NCBI GenBank assembly: GCA_002413745.1
Contig: DHXP01000027.1
Span: 1-33,419 of the forward strand
Length of the DNA: 33,419 nucleotides
DNA from: Flavobacterium sp. UBA5153
GTDB lineage: Bacteria; Bacteroidota; Bacteroidia; Flavobacteriales; Flavobacteriaceae
Direction of reading: 5' to 3'
Positions 1 through 6,536 of this stretch are shown one piece after another. Each line of letters starts with the position of its first letter. Position 1 is the stretch's first letter. A program made the position numbers and the translations under genes. The notes beneath the pieces were generated by a model that ran no database searches, had not been told where the DNA came from, and saw only the letters and a list, made by a program, of their open reading frames with translations.

Positions 1-73
1 TGCGGGTAAAGTTAGTATGTCCATTCAACTATTTTCATTTTTTATGTTTTTGTCATTCCCGTTACAACGAGAA

Positions 74-469
74 TCAAGATTTAACAATCAATTCGATACT
101 TTCTTTGCTATCCACAGCTTTATAAACCAAGTCTTTTAATTTGGCATTAGCCTTTCTTGACATTAGACCCAAACCAGGTCCAGAAAGTTTCGTCACTGGA
201 GCAATGCAGCCATTCAATTCTTGCACGGCATTATTGGCAGGATGAAACAAAATCAAACTTCTATTTTTCACGTCCAAAACTTCCAAATGCCATTTAAACT
301 TATTGCTGTACCGCCTTTTAATAAAATATTTCCCTTCCGGAATGCAGGAAACCTTCGTTTCGTTATTCTTCCAAGGCAATTCAATGGTGTTACAGATGAA
401 CTTGCCCTCGCATTCGAGTTTACCATTGGTTCCATCGGGGAAATAAGTTCTTGATAGTTTTAAAACCAC
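74..469 (-). CDS. DUF5675 family protein (left copy)
   Basis: The 131-aa product matches the DUF5675 pattern as I know it: an N-terminal RTYFPDGTNG segment, a TIELPW motif, a CIPEG(K/E)Y turn, and a LILFHPANN...ELNGCIAP core. Its biochemical role is not known to me. It follows the 251-aa gene by one base and is probably co-transcribed with it. The second copy at 27554-27964 keeps the motifs but only about half the residues, far less than the neighbouring 251-aa gene keeps. Downstream on the same strand an ATG at 38 begins like the small membrane gene of the right copy (MKIVE) but stops after eight codons, so that partner appears broken here. Confidence 0.75.
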   Translation of the reverse strand: MVLKLSRTYFPDGTNGKLECEGKFICNTIELPWKNNETKVSCIPEGKYFIKRRYSNKFKWHLEVLDVKNRSLILFHPANNAVQELNGCIAPVTKLSGPGLGLMSRKANAKLKDLVYKAVDSKESIELIVKS

Positions 470-470
470 C

Positions 471-1226
471 TTACAAGCCGCTCACCTGAACCAATGCCAA
501 TGGATTGTAGGCACCATTTTTCAAGGCGTACATCTGTCCATTTACCTCTTGGTAGAACTCCACTCCCAATGCCAAAAACAATGGTTTGGTACTCGCAGGA
601 GTTACCATATTGGTATGGCTAATCGCCACCGTTGGTAATCCATCCCAAGGAAGAATCGCAGTTTCTGAATGTGCTTCAACAAAAGTTTCTGCCTCAAAAT
701 CAATCTCGGCACCTGCCGAAATGATTTTATAATGCGTGGTTCCTGATGGAGCCACGATCATATTTGCCGGAATAAAAACATCCAAATCAACAGTGATTTC
801 ACCGGTCACACGGTCTATTGCACCCACGAATGGAGCAAATAAACTGGTTCCCAGTTTCCCTTGGATGTTGAATTCGAAACCGGAAAGCAATTCCGCCTCG
901 CCATCAATCACGTTTCGCAATCCTCTTAAGCTTACCATATCGGCTTGGATTACCTTAACCATCGCTTGAGTCAATCTACTCACCATTCTGCCATCGGCAG
1001 AATTCAAGAGCAAAGATCTCAAGGAGGTTCTCAAAATCTTCCCGGCCTTCCCGGCTCTTCCAAATTCGGAACCGTTCTCACGCGTTCTTTGGAACGCAGG
1101 ATCACTCTTGATTCTGCTTGCGTCAACCCCACCTTTTTCACGGGCCAGATGCCCGTCTTTGGTTTTGTAAAAAGTAATATCTCCGATAGTACCTTTCAAC
1201 TTAATTATGCCTTTTTGCCTTGCCAT
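471..1226 (-). CDS. Conserved 251-aa element-end protein (left copy)
   Basis: Function unknown. The N terminus (GTIGDITFYKTKDGHLAREK) is followed by a basic stretch with SDPAFQRTREN, and no signal peptide or membrane segment is visible. The paralogue at 27966-28721 differs at 21 of 251 positions by eye (about 92% identity), including the same ATG and upstream sequence. The opening pattern resembles that of the DUF6266 protein at 29594-30238: a short glycine-rich strand, then K-x-G, then an arginine-containing helix. The two may be distant relatives. Its fixed position beside the att core marks it as part of the element's end module. Confidence 0.7.
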   Translation of the reverse strand: MARQKGIIKLKGTIGDITFYKTKDGHLAREKGGVDASRIKSDPAFQRTRENGSEFGRAGKAGKILRTSLRSLLLNSADGRMVSRLTQAMVKVIQADMVSLRGLRNVIDGEAELLSGFEFNIQGKLGTSLFAPFVGAIDRVTGEITVDLDVFIPANMIVAPSGTTHYKIISAGAEIDFEAETFVEAHSETAILPWDGLPTVAISHTNMVTPASTKPLFLALGVEFYQEVNGQMYALKNGAYNPLALVQVSGL

Positions 1227-1536
1227 AATTTCTAAAATTTAAATTAATAATTGGTTTGAAATTCCCTCATTCATCATCCCGTTGCAACATCTCCCGATTG
1301 AATTCCAGACAAATATTGCACTTAAACCATTAATTTAAAACAAGGTACTGTTCCATATGTCCTACAATGGTATAAATGGCACAAATAGACACAAATGACC
1401 ATTTAGCCACATTAAAAATAGAAGTAAATTGGTACTGCAAATCGAAAGGTTTTTTTTACTAATTTTATTCCACGAAATAAACAGGATTAAAGTAGTTTCA
1501 TGTATAACAAAGCCTAGTCAAAGCTATAGATAGTGT
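1227..1536. promoter_or_regulatory. Divergent intergenic control region, left copy
   Basis: No coding sequence is visible between the divergent 251-aa (-) and 67-aa (+) genes. The stretch is conserved with 28722-28998, for example in TCCATATGTC...GGTATAAATGGCA and ACTAATTTTAT, although it is non-coding. That suggests both promoters lie here. I could not place a convincing TTG/TAnnTTTG pair. Confidence 0.4.
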
Positions 1537-1740
1537 ATGAAAATCGAAAACAAGAGGTTGTGTATCTACCCGAAGGATATACAACGCATTACAGGAAAGA
1601 GTTATCGTCAAAGTGTTAGATTGTTGCAAACAATCAGAACAAAGCTGAATAAGCTCCAAAATGAGTTTGTAAGTATAGAAGAGTTCTGTCAATACACCAG
1701 TTTAAAATATGAACAAGTAGAACCTTTAATAATTGGATAA
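1537..1740 (+). CDS. Small HTH-like conserved protein (67 aa, left copy)
   Basis: The 67-aa protein begins MKIENKRLCIYPKDIQRITG and ends EQVEPLIIG. Its helical, basic middle (GKSYRQSVRLLQTIRTKLNK) looks like a small DNA-binding fold, but I cannot name a family with certainty. The copy at 28999-29202 differs at six residues, all in the middle. Both copies are followed within about 30 bp by a TTGAAC-N7-GTTCAA palindrome and then by the att region. A role in recombination or copy control at the element end is possible but inferred. Confidence 0.65.
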   Translation: MKIENKRLCIYPKDIQRITGKSYRQSVRLLQTIRTKLNKLQNEFVSIEEFCQYTSLKYEQVEPLIIG

Positions 1741-1765
1741 AAACAGAATCATAGCTATTCAAATT

Positions 1766-1784
1766 TTGAACCAAACCAGTTCAA
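1766..1784. repeat. TTGAAC-N7-GTTCAA palindrome (left end)
   Basis: This perfect 6-bp inverted repeat with a 7-bp spacer sits just after the 67-aa gene. The same palindrome occurs at 29228-29246, and variants with other spacings lie inside the replication gene at 6846-6866 and 6987-7000. The shared sequence around it (CCAGTTCAA) makes a common protein-binding site plausible. Confidence 0.5.
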
Positions 1785-1890
1785 TAAATGGTGTGCTAAC
1801 TATTCAAATTATGGGTTTTATATTTCATAATTCATTTAATTTTCCCTATATTTGAATACTTGATATTTAATATAATTTGCATCATATTAA

Positions 1891-1916
1891 GAGGTGTCAG
1901 TCGAGGTGTCACTTAA
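1891..1916 (+). promoter_or_regulatory. Candidate integrase arm-type site (left of core)
   Basis: GAGGTGTC is repeated at 1891 and 1903, exactly 12 bp apart, and is followed by ACTTAAAA. The same spacing and a similar sequence occur at 2085/2097 and 29355/29367, each near an att core. This fits paired arm-type binding sites, though binding is inferred. Confidence 0.4.
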
Positions 1917-1969
1917 AATAAAAGCTTTGCGAAGCCTTATTTTACGCCATTTTTCTGAAATAAATAAGA

Positions 1970-1984
1970 CCCTCTTTCTCCGCT
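1970..1984 (+). other. att core, left (tRNA-Ser 3'-end-like)
   Basis: CCCTCTTTCTCCGCT recurs exactly at 29433-29447. It reads like the T-arm end, acceptor stem and discriminator of a flavobacterial tRNA-Ser, whose genes typically end in TCGAATCCCTCTTTCTCCG. No complete tRNA can be folded from the upstream bases, so this is an element junction and not the tRNA gene. Confidence 0.65.
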
Positions 1985-2006
1985 GGTTATTTCAAAAAAC
2001 CCACTA

Positions 2007-2041
2007 AAACCCTTTAAATCGTATGATTTAGAGGGTTTTTT
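2007..2041 (+). terminator. Rho-independent terminator between att and integrase
   Basis: AAACCCTTTAAAT at 2007-2019 pairs with ATTTAGAGGGTTT at 2026-2038 with one mismatch. The stem is followed by a run of T, as in an intrinsic terminator. It would insulate the integrase from transcription entering through the att junction. Confidence 0.6.
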
Positions 2042-2083
2042 AATTTACTCCCTATCCAAATTATTCATAGTTTCTCATTCTAA

Positions 2084-2130
2084 AGGGGTACAATTCGGGG
2101 CACTTTAAATTTTCAAAAACATTGTGCCCC
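2084..2130 (+). promoter_or_regulatory. Arm-type/operator repeats upstream of integrase
   Basis: GGGGTACA at 2085 and GGGGCACT at 2097 are 12 bp apart, matching the pairs at 1891 and 29355. GGGGCAC at 2097-2103 also forms an inverted repeat with GTGCCCC at 2124-2130. The cluster lies between the core and the integrase start, where arm-type or excisionase sites usually lie. Confidence 0.4.
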
Positions 2131-2168
2131 TACCTGTGTTAACCCTTTTAAAACAAGGGGTTCATTCA

Positions 2169-2199
2169 TTGAACATCTTGTTTTGTGTTGATAGTTTTT
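2169..2199 (+). promoter_or_regulatory. Possible integrase promoter
   Basis: TTG at 2169-2171 is followed after 20 bp by TAGTTTTT at 2192-2199. This is close to the Bacteroidota consensus TTG-N19-TAnnTTTG and lies 33 bp before the integrase ATG. The match is imperfect. Confidence 0.35.
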
Positions 2200-2231
2200 C
2201 TAAATTTCTATTAACTTAAAGGTTACCAATT

Positions 2232-3482
2232 ATGGACAATCCAATTTCAATCCTTTTTTATTTAAAAAGAGTTAAAGTCAATGCTCAAGGTTTGGCTCCA
2301 ATTTTTCAACGAATTACCATCAATGGTAGACGACTAGACAACAGCACCGGCAAGTTTGTAGACCCTGACAAATGGCACTCCGAAATGTCCAAAATGAGAG
2401 GGACTTCGGAAGAAGCTCGTTCAATCAATGGACATCTTGACAATTTGAAATCAAAGATTTTAAATGTGGAGAAAAATTTAATCAAAAAAGACATCCCAAT
2501 AACCTTTGACTCCTACAGAAATGAGTTAACCGGTAAAAAAGAACGGGAACGAATGTTGATCCCTATCTTCCAGGAACACAATCGCAAAATCAAGGAACTG
2601 GTTGGACAAGAATATGCACCTGGTACATTGGAACGCTATGAAACCTCGTTGAAGCACACCAAAGATTTTATTTTCTGGAAATACAATATTACGGATATCA
2701 ATATCGAGAAGATAGATCATTCTTTTATAACCGAATATGAATTCTACTTGCGCAGCGAACGAAAATGTGCCAATAATACCGCTGTAAAATACATCAAGAA
2801 CTTCCACAAAATCATCAACCAGTGTTTGGCCAACGGATGGCTGAACAAGGATCCATTCTTCAATTATAAAGCTAAAATCAAGGAAGTCGTTCGAGATTTC
2901 CTTTCTGAAGCCGAAATAGAGCAAATGATAAACAAAGAATTTGTTTCCGAGCGATTGGAACTCGTTCGCGATATATTCGTTTTTAGTTGCTTTACGGGCT
3001 TGGCTTATATCGATGTCAAACAATTAACGCTAGACAATATTGCCTTGGGTATAGATGGCGATAAATGGATATTCAAGAACAGACAAAAAACCGATACCGC
3101 TTCCAAAATTCCATTATTGCCAATGGCACAGGAAATCATCGACAAATATGCCGAGCATCCGGTTTGCAAAAATGAGAAACGCCTCCTCCCTATTTTAACC
3201 AATCAAAAAATGAATGCCTATCTCAAGGAAATAGCTGATGTTTGCGAAATCAAAAAAGAGTTGACCTTCCACATTGCCCGACATACCTTTGCCACAACTG
3301 TGACGCTTTCCAATGGCGTTCCTCTGGAAACTGTAAGCAAAATGTTGGGGCACACCAGCCTAAAAACCACCCAACACTATGCTAAAATATTGGACAAGAA
3401 AATCAGCGAGGATATGATGATTTTAAAATCAAAATTCAAAAGTAAGGGAATAAGCTCTGGACAAATTAAAACCAAGATATAG
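2232..3482 (+). CDS. Tyrosine site-specific integrase
   Basis: The 416-aa protein has the normal length and layout of Bacteroidota element integrases. An arm-binding N-terminal domain covers about residues 5-100, a SAM-like core-binding domain about 110-210, and the catalytic domain about 220-400. Visible active-site residues are H347-x-x-R350, the LGHTSLKTTQHY motif and the tyrosine nucleophile Y383. The first catalytic Arg is absent (FTGLAYIDV in place of TGLR), as is known for CTnDOT-type integrases, which remain active. The gene starts about 250 bp from the left core and reads into the element. It should catalyse integration and excision at the tRNA-Ser-like core. Confidence 0.93.
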   Translation: MDNPISILFYLKRVKVNAQGLAPIFQRITINGRRLDNSTGKFVDPDKWHSEMSKMRGTSEEARSINGHLDNLKSKILNVEKNLIKKDIPITFDSYRNELTGKKERERMLIPIFQEHNRKIKELVGQEYAPGTLERYETSLKHTKDFIFWKYNITDINIEKIDHSFITEYEFYLRSERKCANNTAVKYIKNFHKIINQCLANGWLNKDPFFNYKAKIKEVVRDFLSEAEIEQMINKEFVSERLELVRDIFVFSCFTGLAYIDVKQLTLDNIALGIDGDKWIFKNRQKTDTASKIPLLPMAQEIIDKYAEHPVCKNEKRLLPILTNQKMNAYLKEIADVCEIKKELTFHIARHTFATTVTLSNGVPLETVSKMLGHTSLKTTQHYAKILDKKISEDMMILKSKFKSKGISSGQIKTKI

Positions 3483-3504
3483 GTTAGCATTACAAGCAAT
3501 AAAT

Positions 3505-3529
3505 AAGGGGGTTTGGATTCAGCCCCCTT
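3505..3529. terminator. Bidirectional terminator between convergent genes
   Basis: AAGGGGG at 3505-3511 pairs with CCCCCTT at 3523-3529, and the stem is followed by TTTATT. It lies 23 bp after the integrase stop and abuts the stop of the convergent nucleotidyltransferase gene. Confidence 0.6.
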
Positions 3530-4176
3530 TATTCATCTATACCTTTTATAAAATCCATTATATCCAGTTTTATAAACTCCCAATATTTCCCTCTTAGGCA
3601 ATCGGGTTCAAAATCATCGTCTGCATTTTCAAAATCAGCAAACTTGTTTATCAACACGGATCTGTTATGAGTATAGGGATAGCGCTTTTCGTGAAGAGTA
3701 AACATGTCAGATATGGAATAATCATCTTTTAATTCATGAATATCCCAAAAATCTTTCTTTCTCCCAGTTCTTAAAATAACATCCAGTTTCATTGCAATTA
3801 TTTCTTCTATACTGGCCAAACGTAAAGAATCAATTATTATGGGATCATCAATAAAAGAATCAGTATAAAACAAGTCTAATTTGATACAATTTGCTTGACT
3901 ATCGCCAATAAAATAGCATTTTCCCATCCCAATTACTTTATAATCATTCGTATCAACATAAGAATAATTGGAACGTAAAAAAGAATCTATGGCATCAAAA
4001 TCCACAGTTCCATATTCAGCATCGGTAAATAAATCAATATCAACAGACATTCTATGTCCTCTGTACAAACTCAAGGCTGTTCCTCCTACAAGTCTAAAAC
4101 TAGCAAAGACATCAGCTAGCATTAATTCCTCTAAAATTTTACGCAATAAAGGCGTTACAGTATTATAATACAGCAT
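3529..4176 (-). CDS. AbiEii-like nucleotidyltransferase (toxin of an HTH/NTase pair)
   Basis: The 215-aa protein carries the nucleotidyltransferase signature FRLVGGTALSLYRGHRMSVD with D-x-D (VDIDLF) about 20 residues after the GG, and a downstream MKLDVILRTGRKKDFWDIHEL block as in the DUF1814/AbiEii family. Family members transfer nucleotides, and several act as toxins by modifying tRNA. It overlaps the upstream antitoxin gene by 14 nt, so the two are translationally coupled. It is shorter than AbiEii at 13510 and has an XRE-type partner in place of AbiEi, so it is a separate module. The exact substrate is unknown. Confidence 0.8.
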   Translation of the reverse strand: MLYYNTVTPLLRKILEELMLADVFASFRLVGGTALSLYRGHRMSVDIDLFTDAEYGTVDFDAIDSFLRSNYSYVDTNDYKVIGMGKCYFIGDSQANCIKLDLFYTDSFIDDPIIIDSLRLASIEEIIAMKLDVILRTGRKKDFWDIHELKDDYSISDMFTLHEKRYPYTHNRSVLINKFADFENADDDFEPDCLRGKYWEFIKLDIMDFIKGIDE

Positions 4177-4636
4177 TTTGGGAGCTATTATTTAATATTT
4201 CATCTATAGTTTTAGAACCATAAAATCGAATAACTTCATTTTTTTCTTTTTCATTGCCACGTTCAAAAACTCTTTTAATAATAGCTTTCTTCTGTTTTTC
4301 CCAGTCAATAGATTCCATTTTAGTATCCCAAAACAATACAGGTCTCAATTGTGGTAAATTAATCAGCTTATTATTTTGCTTTCGCTTTTCTTCCCCAATA
4401 TCATAATAAACTTGTAAAATCATGAAAAAGCCTTCTTCTAATCCAAGAGCTCTTTCAATTTTTAGGGATAGCGCAGTATTCATCCCTCTTTTGCCTTTGG
4501 TAATGGCAGTCAGGGTTTGCGGATACTCTTGCAAAGTAAGCGCAAAAACTCCTTTACGCAATTGGCGTTTTTCCAATTCCCGCTCCAATACTAAGCCAGG
4601 ATGAATTCCTTTTAAGTGATTTAATTCTGATTTCAT
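4163..4636 (-). CDS. HTH antitoxin with DUF6922-like tail
   Basis: The 157-aa protein opens with the HigA-like phrase HPGLVLERELEKRQL. An XRE-type helix-turn-helix follows (residues about 20-70, ending KIERALGLEEGFFM). The C-terminal part (LRPVLFWDTKMESIDW...IIKRVFERGN) matches my recollection of the DUF6922 domain, which is often found beside AbiEii-like enzymes. It is the first gene of the pair and probably both neutralises the toxin and represses the promoter. A 16-bp palindrome just upstream of its ATG is the likely operator. Confidence 0.75.
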   Translation of the reverse strand: MKSELNHLKGIHPGLVLERELEKRQLRKGVFALTLQEYPQTLTAITKGKRGMNTALSLKIERALGLEEGFFMILQVYYDIGEEKRKQNNKLINLPQLRPVLFWDTKMESIDWEKQKKAIIKRVFERGNEKEKNEVIRFYGSKTIDEILNNSSQNAVL

Positions 4637-4646
4637 ATTGCAAAAA

Positions 4647-4662
4647 TAAACAAATTTGTTTA
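4647..4662. promoter_or_regulatory. Candidate operator of the HTH/NTase pair
   Basis: TAAACAAATTTGTTTA is a perfect 16-bp palindrome ending about 10 bp before the antitoxin ATG on the minus strand. It is followed towards the gene by TATTTTTG, a TAnnTTTG-like -7 element. A second, weaker AAACAATGTTTA half-site lies at 4666-4677. Together they suit autorepression by the XRE antitoxin. Confidence 0.5.
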
Positions 4663-4764
4663 CAAAACAATGTTTAGTAATAAGAAATAATTAATTGCCA
4701 TATTCTAGCGTTTTTCGACGACAGCCGCAATAAAAGAATAATAATAAAAGCTAAACATAAAAAT

Positions 4765-4939
4765 CTTTTCCAATGGCGTTTCACTGGAAACTGTCAGCAA
4801 AATGTTGGGGCACACCAGCCTAAAAACCACCCAACACTATGCTAAAATATTGGACAAGAAAATCAACGAGGATATGATGATTTTAAAATCAAAATTAGCT
4901 TCCAAGGCGCTAACCGAGAAAAAGTTAAGTATTCATTAA
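4765..4939 (+). pseudogene. Fossil integrase C-terminal tail
   Basis: Bases 4767-4896 are nearly identical to 3309-3436 of the integrase gene and encode the end of the catalytic domain, including LGHTSLKTTQHY and the nucleophile tyrosine. The reading frame is open to TAA at 4939. The last residues (LASKALTEKKLSIH) differ from the intact integrase, so this derives from a different, related integrase and is not a simple duplication. No start or upstream part remains. It shows that an earlier element or allele ended here and that the toxin-antitoxin pair now lies between two integrase ends. Confidence 0.85.
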
Positions 4940-4987
4940 GCTTAGACGCTGTTAATAACTTTTTAGCGAATAGTATGACATTATATT

Positions 4988-5036
4988 AATACAAAATGGT
5001 TTATTTTGATACTCTCAATTTAAACCATTTTGTATT
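4988..5036 (+). promoter_or_regulatory. 16-bp inverted repeat at the rteC-like start
   Basis: AATACAAAATGGTTTA (4988-5003) and TAAACCATTTTGTATT (5021-5036) are perfect reverse complements around a 17-nt loop. The ATG follows two bases later. The repeat could be an operator, or an RNA hairpin that controls access to the start. There is no T tract of the kind expected for a terminator. Confidence 0.55.
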
Positions 5037-5038
5037 TT

Positions 5039-5890
5039 ATGGAGGTCAATTATATCAACTATTTTAACGAATTTGAAAGAGAATATGAACTATTAAAAAA
5101 CGCTTCGGATGATATTTTGACAGTTTCTTTAGATATTTTACACTACATTGAAATGAAATTAAAAGAGATACACAAATGGCTAAAAAAACATGTTTTTCTA
5201 TCGATCCAAGAAGAAATTTATTTTTTCAAAGAGTTGAAACCAAGAATGGTTTCAAAACTCCTCTTTTATAAGGAGCTTTTAAAATTAGAAGCTTCTTTAC
5301 CACCAAGCAAAAAGAACAAAAGAAAGCATTACGAGGAGTTACTGGCTACAATTCATCAATATGTTAAAGCCAATAAAGAGTTTTATGAATACTATCGTTC
5401 GAGAACATCTTTCAGGGATGAAGACCTTTTTGTACGTCATTGCTACAAAGACATAATTAAATACGATTGCTGTCTTATTAATTTTGACTCCAAACTAAGT
5501 ACTTCACACGATTTCAACGTGGCTACAATTATTGCAAACGATATGTTGACAAATCATCTAGAAAACAAATTAGATGAACTCAATGGCAAGAGTAAATTTA
5601 ATAATACACACATAGAACACAAATTTAATTGGACTGGTACAAAAGTAGATATGACAGAACTCGTATATGCATTTCAAGCTACTGGCTGTATCAATAATGG
5701 GAATTTTGATTTAAAAGAATTTGCCATTTTTTTAGGCACAATGTTCAATGTAGAAATTGATTCCAATCTATATGGAAACTACTCGGATATCAAATCTCGA
5801 AAAGTTTCAAAAACAAGATTCATAAACACGATGTCAGATAAACTGATTGAGAAAATGGATAACGAAGATTCCAAAAAGAAGCCTCAATAA
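5039..5890 (+). CDS. rteC: RteC-like regulatory protein
   Basis: The product (283 aa from the ATG at 5039) matches the RteC family: a helical N-terminal half with FNEFEREYELL and FFKELKPRMVSKLLFYKELL, a central YYRSRTSFRDEDLFVR segment, and a C-terminal DNA-binding half with WTGTKVDMTELVYAFQATG and KEFAIFLGTMFNVEI. In CTnDOT, RteC activates the excision operon, so a similar role in starting excision or replication here is a fair inference. An in-frame TTG at 5030 is less likely as the start because it lies inside the inverted repeat. The next genes on the same strand encode an HTH protein and the replication pair. Confidence 0.8.
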   Translation: MEVNYINYFNEFEREYELLKNASDDILTVSLDILHYIEMKLKEIHKWLKKHVFLSIQEEIYFFKELKPRMVSKLLFYKELLKLEASLPPSKKNKRKHYEELLATIHQYVKANKEFYEYYRSRTSFRDEDLFVRHCYKDIIKYDCCLINFDSKLSTSHDFNVATIIANDMLTNHLENKLDELNGKSKFNNTHIEHKFNWTGTKVDMTELVYAFQATGCINNGNFDLKEFAIFLGTMFNVEIDSNLYGNYSDIKSRKVSKTRFINTMSDKLIEKMDNEDSKKKPQ

Positions 5891-6130
5891 AATACCCCAT
5901 TGGGTTCACCTTGGGTTTCCTTTGTCAAGCCCCTATTTTACGTTGAATACCTCAAATATTCAAATGGGAAAAATCAGCTCTCAAATGTTAAAATTTAAAA
6001 ACAGAAGCCAGTAAACATAAGGGTTCTGTTTTTTTTTGATGACTAATAACACCCAACTTGGGTACTACTTGGGAAATAAAAACAATCAAATGAAAGTAAT
6101 TTGTCTCATAACAAATCAAACACTTTCATT

Positions 6131-6433
6131 ATGAACTTACATCCAAAAAAACTCTTTCCGGAAATCGACAACATCGAATTGTTAAACCACCAAGTAGTGA
6201 CAAAAAGAGACTTACTCAACTTTGGCAATGCACTACTGCACGAAATCCAATCAGGTAAACCAGCAGCAGAACAACCTGCACAATGGCTCAAATCTTCCGA
6301 AGTTAGAAAACTCCTTAAAATTTCTCCAGGTACTTTACAAAATCTTCGCATCAACGGAACCCTAAACTTCAACAGGATCGGTGGCATCCTCTATTATAAA
6401 TACGAAGACTTGAAAAAATTAATGGAAAAATAA
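6131..6433 (+). CDS. Excisionase-like helix-turn-helix protein
   Basis: The 100-aa protein ends in a winged-helix/HTH_17-type domain: WLKSSEVRKLLKISPGTLQN, then LRINGTLNFNRIGGILYYKYEDL (residues about 50-95). This domain is typical of the small DNA-binding proteins encoded after RteC in Bacteroidota elements, some of which act in excision. I take the ATG at 6131, because the upstream TTG at 6101 would add ten residues that do not fit the family. No obvious terminator precedes the replication genes, so co-transcription is likely. Confidence 0.75.
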   Translation: MNLHPKKLFPEIDNIELLNHQVVTKRDLLNFGNALLHEIQSGKPAAEQPAQWLKSSEVRKLLKISPGTLQNLRINGTLNFNRIGGILYYKYEDLKKLMEK

Positions 6434-6434
6434 G

Positions 6435-6536
6435 ATGAAAACAACCGATAACAACTGCAACGGCTCTTGTGAAGTCTGCGACTGCATAATAAAAGTCTTA
6501 ATACTTGATACAACCATCTTAATACTCAGACAATGA
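6435..6536 (+). CDS. Small Cys-rich ORF (33 aa), coupled to the initiator gene
   Basis: An ATG two bases after the HTH stop opens a 33-codon frame with the cluster CNGSCEVCDC, followed by a hydrophobic tail rich in I and L. Its TGA overlaps the ATG of the next gene (ATGA). This spacing is typical of translational coupling. It could be a real small protein or a leader peptide. Nothing more can be said from sequence. Confidence 0.4.
   Translation: MKTTDNNCNGSCEVCDCIIKVLILDTTILILRQ

Noticed and set aside
1-38. Left copy of the 77-aa membrane gene
   Set aside because: An ATG at 38 (minus) starts MKIVE like the right copy but stops after eight codons. It is too short to call and is noted only as a likely vestige.
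1930-1984. Possible complete tRNA at the left att core
   Set aside because: Only the 3' end is present. No matching 5' acceptor strand, D-arm or anticodon stem is found upstream, and the same holds at 29433-29447.
2232-3482. Loss of the first catalytic Arg as evidence of a dead integrase
   Set aside because: CTnDOT-type integrases naturally lack it and are active; the other catalytic residues are present.
5030-5038. TTG start for the RteC-like gene
   Set aside because: It lies within the inverted repeat and would add only three residues; the ATG at 5039 is better.
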